64,000 nt of DNA from Mimachlamys varia (GCA_947623455.1 OX392536.1:13449282-13513281), one strand, 5' to 3'. Shown: positions 49,728 through 63,318, counted from the stretch's first letter. A program made the numbers and translations. Notes: generated by a model from the letters alone, not told the origin.

Positions 49728-50854
49728 AATAACAATATTAAAACACGTCACAAATAACATTGATAAGCTTTTATTGTGAATTTGCATTTTTGAAAGGGGA
49801 GTTCGTGGCATAACAGAAAATAGAAAACAGGGATATCGTTTTTGTGCTATGATCGGTCAAAGATACTAAATTTGTATGATGCGTCATTTTCAGTTTTTTT
49901 GGCCTTTTGCGGGTCACCTTCACTCAGTATCTGATCACTGATGAGATATGTAGGGATGCTTGCAGAATTGACACAAACAATTTTCTTGTTTTGTCTTTGG
50001 TCTTTGAAGTATTATTTTAACTCAAAACAATTTTTAAATTACCCCTACCCCTTATTTCTTAATGCAAACTACTCAATCTTTTTTTGCCAATTTATTAATT
50101 GTGTTATTTTTCACTATTCCGGAATCAAAAATCAAAACCGCTTCAGTAACAGCCAAAAATGTATAATAACTCTCTTTGTTGCATAATATTTGCATTAAAT
50201 TGAACATAAAGATGTTGTACAGCAAAAGTGAATTTGTTATAATGAAAAATGGCGACACATTGGCGATTTCAATGATCACTCTCGCTTAAAAAAAGAAATT
50301 GACCGTTCTTGAATTGCAAGAAATACACAAACACCCATTTTCAAAATGGCCGCCATATTGGTCATTTTTTTAAATTCTTCTGGAAAATGTTCTACGAACA
50401 TACATCTACATTTTTGACACATTTTGAAGATGTATATCTGCTATTAAAAATTGATCATACTTATTCTTGTTTTATACATCCTGGATTACGTAACTTACCA
50501 AACCAAAATCCATTAAAACACATATTTGGTTTAAATAGTACTGTTATTTGATTTTGTTGACTTTATTACAATTATATTCACCAATACCTGACAATACTAC
50601 AATTAACCTCACTCAGCAGTCGTACCGAATGTACCTACAGATATAAACACACTTGTGGTGTAGCTATCTGTTTTAATGTCTGTCGGAGATGTCACTAAGA
50701 ATCCAAATACATTTGCCACCTGAAGGCGATCAAGTGATCTGTTGTACACTGTTGTTCCTGTTTCGTGATGTACTGTAGGTCGCTGACTACCAACCTGTCA
50801 AGTATGAAGGCTATCTATTCTTCGTTTACGAGCTTATGTATTTTTCATTTTTAG

Positions 50855-51322
50855 GTGAAGATTTGGTTTCAAAACAGACGAACAAAATGGAAGAAACAGG
50901 AAAATATTTCCAATGCTGAAGCGGCAGAACATAAAGTACACGTCGACAAAACACACGACATGGCACGAGCGTCTGTCAACACTAAAGCGGGAAAGTCTGA
51001 ATCCTTGTCAGTGCCAGTCGTTCAGATCTCTTTAAAACAAACAGTTTTTACACAACAAATAAACATAGAAGGAGATGTTGTTAAACCATCACATGATTCC
51101 TCAGTTTCTATCAACCATTCCGATAATTCCAACCCCAGACATGACCCCTCATCAGAGTGTGAAAATTCAAAAGACTCTAATGTTCATTCAGAACACGAAT
51201 CTTCGGAACCATGTGTTGACGTTGATGTCACTGAAACTCGTGTACCAGAAAGTAATGATGTTTTAGACGATGAATCGTCAAAAGATGTCCCACCAACATT
51301 TTTTTCACAACCGTTTCCATGA
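50855..51322 (+). CDS. Nk7: NK7-like homeobox protein, coding exon 3 (recognition helix and C-terminus)
   Basis: After the acceptor tttttag (ending 50854), the exon opens in phase 0 with VKIWFQNRRTKWKKQ, the third (recognition) helix: W48, F49, Q50, N51, R53 and T54 of the homeodomain (whole domain residues 144-203). Q50 and N51 imply TAAT-type DNA binding. The segment just after it, NISNAEAAEHK (204-214), resembles the extension I associate with NK7 proteins. The remaining ~130 residues are rich in Ser, Asp, Glu and His, low in hydrophobics, and end PTFFSQPFP before TGA at 51320-51322. I see no other recognised domain. The spliced protein is 342 residues (120 + 1 split + 66 + 155). The family is DNA-binding transcription factors acting in the nucleus, and with the eh1 motif of exon 1 a repressor role is likely. 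NK-class identity is near certain; the NK7 assignment is about 65 percent. Confidence 0.93.
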   Translation: MKIWFQNRRTKWKKQENISNAEAAEHKVHVDKTHDMARASVNTKAGKSESLSVPVVQISLKQTVFTQQINIEGDVVKPSHDSSVSINHSDNSNPRHDPSSECENSKDSNVHSEHESSEPCVDVDVTETRVPESNDVLDDESSKDVPPTFFSQPFP

Positions 51323-52909
51323 CATCTTGACTGCGTATGTTTTACATTGTTATGTTGTCGTATCTGTATGTACGCCATTAAGTGTATTTAGGTTAACTCT
51401 TACAGATTGGTTGATGGATGTTACCCAACCAACTACCTAAATTTAACGATGATCACATTAAGTTCAATTTTGTCTTACAAATAATCCATATTATTATGAG
51501 TACCAATTATAAATGAATTATTCACCAATCATTTTCTACAAAATCATCATGTGATGCACTTATAGCTGGCAATAATTTGCACTGTATTTAGAATGTTTAT
51601 ATAAGCACTATAAGTCACGTGATAATTTATACGAGAAGGATTCGCTAAAGTGGTAAGTCGATGCCACTTCTGAGCATTAGCATGATTAAAATTCATACGT
51701 GATAATTATCTCAGCAAAATTGTCTAGAAACGTTATGTCGACGTCTTTTAAGATTATGTCGACATTCTTTTGAAGTTATGTCGACATAGGTATCTCAGAA
51801 GTAGAAAGTCGATGACAGAAAGATGCCAACACTATCCTGCTTTTGACGTTGTTTACATATAATTAACATTGTCCAATAGTATAAAATTGGCACGTTGCCA
51901 TTGCTAAGCATATCAAGTCAGTTAACCGTTTCCACTGGTGTCCCGATAGAGTAGGTTGCAGACTGGAAATTTTCTCGTAAGACTATTCATCTAAAAATAA
52001 TGTGTATTCACATGAACCGGGATGAACGCCTGTAATAGCCAAGGTTGGTCATTTAATTAAGCACATACGTGAGCGGCACCAGACCAATAGCCTGGAGGGA
52101 AACAGGGGACACTGAAGACGTTTTCTAAACAAGTCATTAAAAGTAACGACATTTTGTGTAAGGGCTCCCAACTCCTCAACAGGATACCCACTAATGGCAG
52201 TCTGATGTTGTTACTACATGTACACTGTATTATGTCTGTTGGTCTTTATTTGTGGTGGCTGTGTATTATTTGTATGATAACAGTCAGTATAAAAAGTAAA
52301 AGTATTAAAAGTTATACTTGTATCATTGTTTTTTCATTTCTTTTTCACTTCTTATATAACACCAATTTACATAAATATTTTGTTTTCGAGTCTTGTAGCA
52401 TGTTCGATTCATTGGTAATCGCAATATGGATATATATATTTTTGTTTGTACCTTGTAACACGTGTTTTCATTGGTTTGTGATCAAAGCCTTTAAACGAAG
52501 AAATAAGTACATACTTTATATACAAAGTGCACAAAATTTATTTTTGTCTTTATCTTTTTTACCAAGTGCACAAAATTTATCTTTGTTTTTATCTTTATTT
52601 TAAGGCAGATGACAAAGAAATATTAGCGATGACTATTTTCTTGAAAAAGTACATGTAAATAAGCTTGTAGCAACAGCATGCACAGGCGGACTCAAAACGC
52701 AGACATTGATTGATCAACATGTAAAATCGTGGCATATTTTATGATATATGTTATTGTTTACGGAAAATAAGAGGCACAGAGGGCCCGATTCCTCTCCTTG
52801 ATCTACAAACAGTCAATTCCCATAGACTGCGTTGATCTCTTTATGTCATTCAAATGTACACATGGTAATGCTCGGGGACTCAGTCGTTTTAGATTTATGA
52901 CCAAAGAAT
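51323..52909. other. 3' flanking region, probably including the 3' UTR
   Basis: Contains a small three-copy ttatgtcgac repeat at 51733-51788 (spacing 21-22 bp) and a two-copy acaaagtgcacaaaatttat motif near 52530-52580. A 149-codon T-rich frame at 52154 starts on TTG and has no domain. Nothing coding is supported. Confidence 0.45.
51685..51690 (+). promoter_or_regulatory. Possible variant polyadenylation signal (ATTAAA)
   Basis: ATTAAA about 360 nt after the stop codon. I saw no canonical AATAAA between the stop and 52.9 kb, so this is a weak candidate for the 3' end; another ATTAAA lies near 52137. Confidence 0.2.
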
Positions 52910-53215
52910 TAAGGTCCTATTTGCCCCCACACCTGTGGCCTCCGGAGAGCCATACCAACCGTTTATAAAAACATTAATCCCTTTCAGACAAAGATGCTTT
53001 AAGCTAAATATGCACAATGTGTGTATGATCCCTTCAGAAGACGAAGGCTTCTCCCCTCTGGCACCATGGTGTTCAGATCCGCCATTTGTACAAAATGGAA
53101 TCCTCTTCTACCATGGATGCTTCAAACCAAATTTGGGCAATCTCTTTCATTCCATTAGAAGAAGAGAGTTTGGAAGGGTCAGACCATCGTCAATCCTCTT
53201 AATCCAAGGATGATT
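52910..53215. repeat. Degenerate ~140-bp repeat, about 2 units
   Basis: Two diverged units share (a/c)aaagatgctttaa/ggatgcttcaa, aaatatgcacaat/aaatttgggcaat and ttcagaagacgaag/attagaagaagag. Confidence 0.55.
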
Positions 53216-53374
53216 CAGATTGTTTGGACAATAACCTTTCACTTTTTCTAAGAAGGATTTAAAAAATCAAGGTACTAAAAGTAGTGGAATGCTAAAATTT
53301 CCAACGCTGTTAATGTATTTCTTACTATGATAATAATTTTTTTCACAGCTATTGAAGTGATGAGCAAAACTTAG

Positions 53375-56300
53375 ACATGATATGGTTTACACATATATCA
53401 GTTAGCAATACATAGACTTCAGCTTACACATATATCAATTAACAATACGTTGACATTAGTTTAACACATGTACCGATTAATCTTACGTCAATATCATATT
53501 ACTCATTTATCAATTAGCAATACGTCGACATCGATAATTTTGCCAATTTATCAATTAACAAAACGTCGACATTGAATAGTTGTACCCATTTATCAATTAA
53601 CAAAACGTCGACATTGAATAGTTTTACCCATATACCAAATAACAACACGTCGACATTGATTAGTTTTATCCATTTATCAATTAACAAGACGTCGACATTA
53701 GATAGTTACACTCATACATCAATTAACAATACGTCGACATCATATAGTTCTACACATCTATCAATTAACAATACGTCGACATCATCTAATTTACAAATTT
53801 ATTAATTAAAATACGTCGACATCATCTAGTTTTACCCATTTACCAATTAACAGTATGTCGATATATGATAGTATTACCCATTTATCAATTTAAAATACGT
53901 CGACATTAAATAGTTTTACACATTCATCAACTAAAAATACGTCGACATTGAATAGTTTTACACATTTATCAATTAAAATACGTCGACATTGAATAGATTT
54001 ACACATTCGTCAGTTAACAATATGTCGACATCATATGGTTTACACATTCATCAATTAACAATACGCTGACATTGAACAGTTTTACACATCCATCAATTAA
54101 TAATAAGTCGACATCATATGATTTACACATTCATCAATTAACAGTACGTCGACATTGAATAGTATTACCTATTTATCAATTAACAATCGTCGACATTAAA
54201 TAGTTTGCCACATTTATCAATTAATAATACGTCGACATTGAAAAGTTTTACTTATTTATCAATTAACAATACGTCGACATTAAATAAATTTACACATTCA
54301 TCAATTAACAATATGTCGACATTGAATGATTTTACTCATTTATCAATAAACAATATGTCGACATATTATAGTATTACTTATTTATCAATTAACAATACAT
54401 CGACATTGAATAGTTTAACACATGCATCAATTAAAAATATGTCGACAACGTATTGTTTTACAAATTTGTCAATTAAAAATACGTCGACATTGAATAGTTT
54501 TACACATCAATCAATAAATAATATTCGACATCAAATGGTTTTACATATTCCTCAATTAACAATAGATAGTCATACTTATTTATCAATTAACAATATGTCG
54601 ACATCATATAGTTCTACACATCTATCTATTAACAATACGTCGACATTGACTAGTTTTACAAATTCATCAATTAAAAATACGTCGACATTGAATAGTTTAC
54701 ACATTTATCAATTAAAATACGTCGACATTGAATAGTTTAACACATTCGTCAGTAAACAATATGTCGACATTGAATTTATCAATTAACACCACGTCGACAT
54801 TGAAATGGTTTACCCATTTACCAATTAACAACACGTCGACATCATCTAGTTTTACCCATTTATCAATTAACAGTATGTCGATATATGATAGTATTACCCA
54901 TTTATCAATTAACAATATGTCGACATTTAATAGTTTTACACATTCGTCAGTTGACAATATGACGACATCATATTGTTTTACACATTCATCAATTAACAAT
55001 ACGTTGACATTGAATAGTTTTACACATTTATCAATTACAAATACGTCGACATCATATAGTTTTACCATTTATCAATTAAATACGTCGACATTGAATAGTT
55101 TTACCAATGTATCAATTAACAGTATGTCGACATATGATAGTCTTACTTATTAATCAATTAACAATACATCGACATTAAATAGTTTTACATATTCATCAAT
55201 TAAAAATACGTCGACATTGAATAGTTAATACATTTATCAATTAAAATACGTCGACATTGAATAGTTTAACACATTCGTCAGTAAGGAATATGTCGACATT
55301 GAATTTATCAACTAACACCACGTCGACATTGAAATGTTTTACCCATTTACCAATTAACAACACGTCGACATCATCTAGTTTTACCCATTTATCAATTAAC
55401 AGTATGTCGATATATGATAGTATTACCCATTTATCAATTAACAATATGTCGACATTTAATAGTTTTACACATTCGTCAGTTGACAATATGTCGACATTAT
55501 ATTGTTTTACACATTCATCAATTAACAATACGTTGACATTGAATAGTTTTACACATTTATCAATTACAAATACGTCGACATCATATAGTTTTACCATTTA
55601 TCAATTAAATACGTCGACATTGAATAGTTTTACCAATGTATCAATTTACAGTATGTCGACATATGATAGTCTTACTTATTAATCAATTAACAATACATCA
55701 ACAGTTTTACACATTCATCAATTGATAATACGTCGACATTGAATAATTGTACCCATTTATCAATTAACAAGGCGTCGACATTAGATAGTTTTACTCATTA
55801 ATCAATTAACAATACATCGACATTAAATAGTTTTACACATTCATCAATTAACAATACGTCGACATCATCTAGTTTCACCCATTTATCAATTAACAGTATG
55901 TCGATATATGATAGTATTACCCATTTATCAATTAACAATATGTCGACATCATATGGTTTTACACATTCATCAATTAACAATACGTTGACATTGAATAGTT
56001 TTACACATTCATCAATTAACAATACGTCGACATTGAATAGTATTACACATTCATCAATTAACAATCGTCGACATTGAAAAGTTTTACATATTTATCAATT
56101 AACAATACGTCGACATTGAATATTATTACACTTTTATCAATAAATAATCGTCGACATTGACTAGTTTTGCACATTCATCAATTAATAATACGTCGACATT
56201 GAAAAGTTTTACTTATTTATCAATTAACAATACGTCGACATTGAATAGTTTTACTTATTTATCAATTAAAAATACGTCGCCATTGAATATTATTTCCCAT

Positions 56301-57345
56301 TTATTAATCAAAAATACGTCGACATTAAAACGTTTTACACATTTATCAATTCAAAATACGTCGACATCATATAGTTTTACACATTCATCAATTAAAAATA
56401 CGTCGACATTAGTTAAACACATTCATCAGTTAAAAATACGTCGACAGTAGTTAAACACATGTAAAAATTAACATTACGTCGACATCATATAGGTTTACCA
56501 TTTATCAATTAAATAAGTCGACATTGAATAGTTTTACCAATGTATCAATTAACAATATGTCGACATATGATAGTCTTACTTATTAATCAATTAACAATAC
56601 ATCGACATTAAATAGTTTTACACATTCATCAATTAACAATACGTCGACATTGAATAGTATTACACATTCATCAATTAACAATCGTCGACATTGAAAAGTA
56701 TTACACATTTATCAATTAACAATCGTCGACATTGAAAAGTTTTACTTATTTATCAATTAACAATACGCCGACATTGAATATTATTACACTTTTATCAATT
56801 AATAATCGTCGACATTGACTACTTTTGCACATTCATCAATTAATGATACGTCGACATTGAAAAGTTTTACTTATTTATCAATTAACAATACGTCGACATT
56901 GAATAGTTTTACTTATTTATCAATTAAAAATACGTCGCCATTGAATATTATTTCCCATTTATTAATTAAAAATACGTCGACATTAAAACGTTTTACACAT
57001 TTATCAATTCAAAATACGTCGACATCATATAGTTTTACACATTCATCAATGAAAAATACGTAGACATTAGTTAAACACATTCATCAGTTAAAAATACGTC
57101 GACAGTAGTTAAACACATGTAAAAATTAACATTACGTCGAAATCATATAGCTTAATTCATTGATCAATTAACATTACGTCAGCATTGAATAGTTTTACAC
57201 TTATATTAAATAACAGTACGTCAACATTGAATAGTTTTACACTTATATTAAATAACAGTACGTCAACATTGAATAGTTTTACACTAATATTAAATAACAG
57301 TACGTCGACTTTAGATAGTTTACACATACATATTAATTTGCAAAA
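53375..57345. repeat. 42-bp tandem array, about 94 copies, with GTCGAC in most units
   Basis: The unit is cacattcatcaattaacaat followed by acgtcgacattgaatagtttta (14 codons, HSSINNTSTLNSFT-type). Internal duplications: 54728-55153 recurs at 55257-55682 (529 bp), and 56157-56450 recurs at 56815-57063 (658 bp). Open frames on both strands are products of the repeat. Confidence 0.97.
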
Positions 57346-57765
57346 CGTCAAAATTAGATAATTAACATATATATCAATTAATAATACGTCAAATTAGATA
57401 ATTAACATATATATCAATTAATAATACGTCAACTTAGATAATTAACAAATATATCAATTAATAATACGTCAACTTAGATAATTAACATATATATCAATTA
57501 ATAATACGTCAACTTAGATAATTAACATATATATCAATTAATAATACGTCAACTTAGATAATTAACATATATATCAATTAATAATACGTCAACTTAGATA
57601 ATTAACATATATATCAATTAATAATACGTCAACTTAGATAATTAATATATATATCAATTAATAATACGTCAACGTAGATAATTAACATATATATCAATTA
57701 ATAATACGTCAACTTAGATAATTAACATATATATCAATTAATAATACGTCAACTTAGATAGTTAA
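57346..57765. repeat. 40-bp homogenised subarray, about 10 copies
   Basis: The unit is attaacatatatatcaatta plus ataatacgtcaacttagata, clearly derived from the neighbouring 42-bp unit but nearly identical between copies. Confidence 0.95.
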
Positions 57766-58160
57766 CACATTAACAATTCGTCGCCATTTGACAGTTTTAC
57801 ACCTTCATCAATTAATAATGCGTCGATATAAAATAGTTTTAATATTTATCAAAAAACAGTTCATGTACGTCGACATAAAATAGTTTACACATAATTAAAC
57901 ATATCGTATCCATGAACATTAAGTCGACATAACATGTTTTTGTAACATATCAATAAACAATAACTCGACATAAGATAGTGTTACTCATTTATCAATTTAA
58001 AATATGTCGACTTTGGATTATTTACAAATAAAATGTATTAATTAATAATACGACAACATTAGATAGTTTAAACATATATTAATTAATTAATATTACGTCA
58101 ACGTTAGAAAATTTACACATATAATAATTAACAATACGTCGGCATAAAAACGTTTTACAA
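57766..58160. repeat. Diverged tail of the 42-bp array
   Basis: Scattered tcatcaattaataat and acgtcgaca words with irregular spacing. Confidence 0.7.
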
Positions 58161-59630
58161 ATACCGGAGTTTATTAATCATAAAACGATTACATTTTTTT
58201 ACATTTTATTTTATCAATATTGTAATAGATATATATATATAGTATAAACCTTTAAAGTCAACGTGTTTACGTAATAATTATATTAATCCACTATTTGAAC
58301 AAAACGGTGAAATTTCTATGTTTGTTTTATAATTATTTTTATGTGAATATTTTTTTCGAATTCGTACATAATATAGATTCTAACTTGAACATAACAATGA
58401 AGGCCAGGGGAAAGCAGATCACTGTTTTACAAATCTAATGAGTATTTTCTTCTTCTTGTCAAGCTGAAGCATTTTGAATAAAAATCTCAAATACTTCAGC
58501 ACTCCACAACCAGTCGGACACAAATTTTCTTTGAGTGATAATTTCTGGAGGTGTTTTCTTGTTCGGTGTGAGGTTTTGACACATTCTACTGTTCTCTGTG
58601 TTCGGTTGTTGTCATTTTCCCTTTTATATCTCTCCTTAGTCCGAGCAAGCATTCAGCGTGTTCGTCATTCCCCGAGAGATTTAACACGTTTAACGGGCAA
58701 CAAAACAAGTATATTTATCATGATAGATGCTTACCTTAGGATAAAGTTTGAAATATGAATGAAACGATAAGATAATAAAAACATCGGTCATCATTTGTTT
58801 CTCAAAGGAGGAAATTGAGAGGCAAATGTTCTCTTTAAGAGCACTTCAAGATTACTCTTGAATTCATTTTCTCTTGTCTAAAACGTTTCCTCTGCTTCAA
58901 ACAATTTCAGCATCGATTTGGAAAGAAACTGTTACTGTCATAGCTGGGGAGACTGTCGAGAGAACGTGTAAAGTAAAATGGTTGGAAGGAGGAGGAGGAA
59001 GGGGTGGGGAAGGTGACAAATGCCTTCAGTTTGTTAAGATAAGGCCGGAACAGCAAAAGGGCATTAGGAGCCACTTAGGAAACTACAGAATTTAAAAATG
59101 AGAAATCAATTGCACATTCAATAATAATGAGTTATAACTATAGGATATGGTTGGAGTTTAAAAGCTGTATAAATTATGAGGATATATGCTCTCTACACTA
59201 CTTGTATATATTGTATTATAATTAATAAACAGGTATTCTATATATGCAGAAAAAAACAATTACGACAGGGCACACAAGGAATTGATTTTAAAGGCATTCC
59301 ATAAACAAGAAACCATGTTACAATAATGAAATATGACGTGATCCTATAGGGGAATAAATAAATGCTAAAAAAGGTAATGCAAAAATCTACAACTACAGTA
59401 AAAATCGCGTTAACATTGTGACGTCAAACTTACGAGAGTATACATGATTAAGGTTGATATATTCCTTATACATATAATGTATATAATTGAATGAAACACA
59501 ACAAATATTCAATATCTTCCCGAAATGCATCATTCATTTAAAGTTTTTAGTAAAAAAAATAACAGAAATTGCTTCCATTTAGAAATTACAATTCAGACTT
59601 AAATGACTACCGGCAATAAATATATCACAT
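58161..59630. other. 1.5 kb without array or recognised gene
   Basis: + frames of 94 (58474) and 73 (58874) codons show no domain. A purine-rich ggaggaggaggaaggggtgg lies at 58988. No RNA gene recognised. Confidence 0.45.
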
Positions 59631-59631
59631 T

Positions 59632-61408
59632 GAGGACTACAGGACAGAAACATATCACATAGAGGACTACAGGACAGAAACATATCACATTGAGGACTAC
59701 AGGACAGAAATATATCACAGAGAGGACTACAGGACAGAAACATATCACAGAGAGGACTACAGGACAGAAATATATCACAGAGAGGACTACAGGACAGAAA
59801 CATATCACAGAGAGGACTACAGGACAGAAACATATCACAGAGAGGACTACAGGACAGAAATATATCACAGAGAGGACTACAGGACAGAAATATATCACAG
59901 AGAGGACTACAGGATAGAAACATATCACAGAGAGGACTACAGGACAGAAATATATCACAGAGAGGACTACAGGACAGAAACATATCACATTGAGGACTAC
60001 AGGACAGAAATATATCACAGAAAGGACTACAGGACAGAAACATTTCACAGAGAGGACTACAGGACAGAAATATATCACAGAAAGGACTACAGGGCAGAAA
60101 TATATCACAGAGAGGACTACAGGACAGAAACATATCACATTGAGGACTACAGGGCAGAAATATATCACAGAGAGGACTACAGGACAGAAACATATCACAG
60201 AAAGGACTACAGGGCAGAAATATATCACTGAGAGGACTACAGGACAGAAACATATCACAGAGAGGACTACAGGACAGAAATATATCACAGAGAGGACTAC
60301 AGGACAGAAACATATCACAGAGAGGACTACAGGACAGAAATATATCACATTGAGGACTACAGGACAGAAACATATCACATAGAGGACTACAGGACAGAAA
60401 CATATCACATTGAGGACTACAGGACAGACACATATCACATTAAGGACTACAGGACAGAAACATATCACATAGAGGACTACAGTACAGACACATATCCCAT
60501 AGAGGACTACAGGACAGAAATATATCACATAGAGGACTACAGTACAGACACATATCCCATAGAGGACTACAGGACAGAAATATATCACATTAAGGACTAC
60601 AGGACAGAAACATATCACAGAGAGGACTACAGGACAGACACATATCACATTGAGGACTACAGGACAGAAACATATCACATAGAGGACTACAGTACAGAAA
60701 CATATCACAGAGAGGACTACAGGACAGACACATATCACATTGAGGACTACAGGACAGAAACATATCACATTGAGGACTACAGTACAGAAACATATCACAG
60801 AGAGGACTACAGGACAGACACATATCACATTGAGGACTACAGGACAGAAACATATCACATAGACGACTACAGGACAGAAACATATCACAGAGAGGACTAC
60901 AGGACAGACACATATCACAGAGAGGACTACAGGACAGAAACATATCACATAGACGACTACAGGACAGACACATATCACATTGAGGACTACAGGACAGAAA
61001 CATATCACATAGACGACTACAGGACAGAAATATATCACAGAGAGGACTACAGTACAGACACATATCACAGAGAGGACTACAGTACAGACACATATCACAG
61101 AGAGGACTACAGGACAGACACATATCACAGAGAGGACTACAGTACAGAAACATATCACAGAGAGGACTACAGGACAGACACATATCACATTGAGGACTAC
61201 AGGACAGAAACATATCACATAGACGACTACAGGACAGAAATATATCACAGAGAGGACTACAGGACAGACACATATCACAGAGAGGACTACAGGACAGAAA
61301 CATATCACATAGAGGACTACAGGACAGAAACATATCACATAGAGGACTACAGGACAACACATATCACATAGAGGACTACAGGACAGAAACATATCACATA
61401 GAGGACTG
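59632..61408. repeat. 30-bp tandem array, about 59 copies, almost free of indels
   Basis: The unit is aggactacaggacagaaaca plus tatcacagag (variants cacattg, cacatag, gacaga(c/a)a). The phase is constant for over 1.7 kb until a deletion at about 61355. Minus frames of 624, 284 and 256 codons, Cys/Val/Phe/Pro-rich, are array products. Confidence 0.97.
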
Positions 61409-62635
61409 CAGAGCAGAATCATTATAAATTTCGGATTGACCTGTACAATTTGAGATATGGTCTGTTTATACACATCCAGTAAGTAATTTTATATTTTGTG
61501 CATAAAACGGAACAGAAACATCTCCAGATTGATGGTAAGTAGTTGTACAATCCGTGGGTGTTTACCTGTATTTCGTTGGAGTTCATTACTCGTCAACTGT
61601 ATGCACCATGTAATTCACATCTTCACACAAACCTAAAGCATCTCTATCGTGACTAAAATCAAACACAATAAAATCACATAGTTGTAATCAATAACATTCA
61701 TTCGACTAAACGGATTAATTAAAGGGTTATAACAGGAATCACTTTCATCATAAAAAATCAATAAAACTCTGTGTTCGTGATACACACGCCGTTCGCCCTC
61801 AGACAGGCATTGCCCCTTCTTTCTCTTATATCGTTTGATTTCATTAGATTTTAGAGATAGCAATTAGTAGCTAATTTGTCGCTGAAGCTTTTAATTCTGC
61901 GCCATAATTCATGTTTCATTAAAAGTGATTCAATTGAGCGAGCTAAATCGTTTACCATTAAATGGAGAAGATAAAGCGGCTTGGAATAGGATCAGGTTCT
62001 GTTTCACATCTAATGTTACTTGCGGAGTGTGAATGTTTTCGTGTTACTTTCGTATTGCGTGTCTGAAAACGGTAATGCCACTCAAAGATGGGAAGCTGAT
62101 CAGCGGGAAGAAATGAAGCAGAAACAAAGTCACTCAGTATATCGGGAGAAGTCTGTGGTGAAAATGTGACATTTTCCTACGTGTTCATCTGAAGCGATTA
62201 CACTGGAGTGTGTATCTATCGACCACGTAATAAACGCAGTATTGTAGTGTCTATAACCATTTAGGCCAGGCGACACCAAGCAATACGTGCTAAATGTTTT
62301 CTGGTGTTAAAAACATCTGCATACCGATTTATCTTTTGCACGTATGCCGGATACGGCTTGCGGGAACAGTCACCATTATATAGACCCGGCGATATCTGGT
62401 GGTCGTTAAACCGGGCCGAAAATAAATGGCCGTAGAGAGACTAGGACTGAGTATTCCAATATAAAGCAAATTATGCGTGTCGACAATTTCCCTCGTCTAC
62501 ATTATCTGGTCGTTAGCGGATGGGCGATATCTTAATACAGAACTCTTACCACCAGTGTCGGGCCTAGCCGAAGTTTTATCGACAACTTGTTTATAGGTAA
62601 TATTTATTGAGTAGTATACGTTAGAAGACCGGACC
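61409..62635. other. 1.2-kb low-repeat island between two arrays
   Basis: No tandem repeat and GC-richer than most of the window from 61.95 kb on. It includes tttaattctgcgccataatt at 61890 and ggaaaaacgg-free spacer sequence. No exon recognised; function unknown. Confidence 0.4.
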
Positions 62636-63318
62636 ATGTGACTGGGGGCCACCCTCTACCCATCACCATGTGCTATCCGCACCTGTGACTGGGGGCCACC
62701 CTCTACCCATTACCACCTGTGATTGGGGGCCACCCTCTACCCATTACCACCTGTGACTGGGGGCCACCCACTACCCATTACCACCTGTGTCTGGGGGCCA
62801 CCCTCTACCCATTACCACCTGTGTCTGGGGGCCACCCTCTACCCATTACCACCTGTGACTGGGGGCCACCCTCTACCCATTACTACCTGTGACTGGGGAT
62901 CACCCTCTACCCATTACCACCTGTGACTGGGGGCCACCCTCTACCCATTACTACCTGTGACTGGGGGCCACCCTCTACCCATTACTACCTGTGACTGGGG
63001 GCCACCCTCTACCCATTACCACCTGTGACTGGGGGCCACCCTCTACCCATTACCACCTGTGTCTGGGGGCCACCCTCTACCCATTACCACCTGTGTCTGG
63101 GGGCCACCCTCTACCCATTACCACCTGTGTCTGGGGGCCACCCTCTACCCATTACCACCTGTGACTGGGGGCCACCCTCTACCCATTACCACCTGTGACT
63201 GGGGGCCACCCTCTACCCATTACCACCTGTGACTGGGGACCACCCTCTACCCATTACCACCTGTGACTGGGGACCACCCTCTACCCATTACCACCTGTGA
63301 CTGGGGACCACCCTCTAC
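62636..63318. repeat. 34-bp GC-rich tandem array, about 20 copies
   Basis: The unit is acctgtgactgggggccacc plus ctctacccattacc; variants gtgtctggggg and ctggggacc. Later units favour the ggggac form. Confidence 0.97.

Larger units (their letters stand above)
48602..50854 (+). other. Intron 2 of the NK7-like gene (2.25 kb)
   Basis: It splits the homeodomain between positions 44 and 45 (phase 0), with a gtaaga donor and a tttttag acceptor. It holds a C16A8 homopolymer tract next to the donor and a 40-bp tandem array. The rest (49730-50850) is AT-rich interspersed-repeat-like sequence, including a stretch near 50340 with the AAAATGGCCGCCATATTGG pattern common in dispersed repeats. Confidence 0.9.

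Noticed and set aside
52154..52603. 149-codon hydrophobic frame downstream of the homeobox gene
   Set aside because: Begins on TTG, is T-rich low-complexity sequence with an internal short duplication, and has no recognised domain; more likely 3' flanking or UTR sequence.
58474..59095. 94- and 73-codon plus frames as a small downstream gene
   Set aside because: No recognised domain, splice structure or start context; composition does not differ from surrounding non-coding DNA.
59599..61473. 624-codon Cys-rich minus-strand frame
   Set aside because: Translation of the 30-bp array. Other minus frames and the plus strand are also open over long stretches, so openness reflects the unit and not coding selection.
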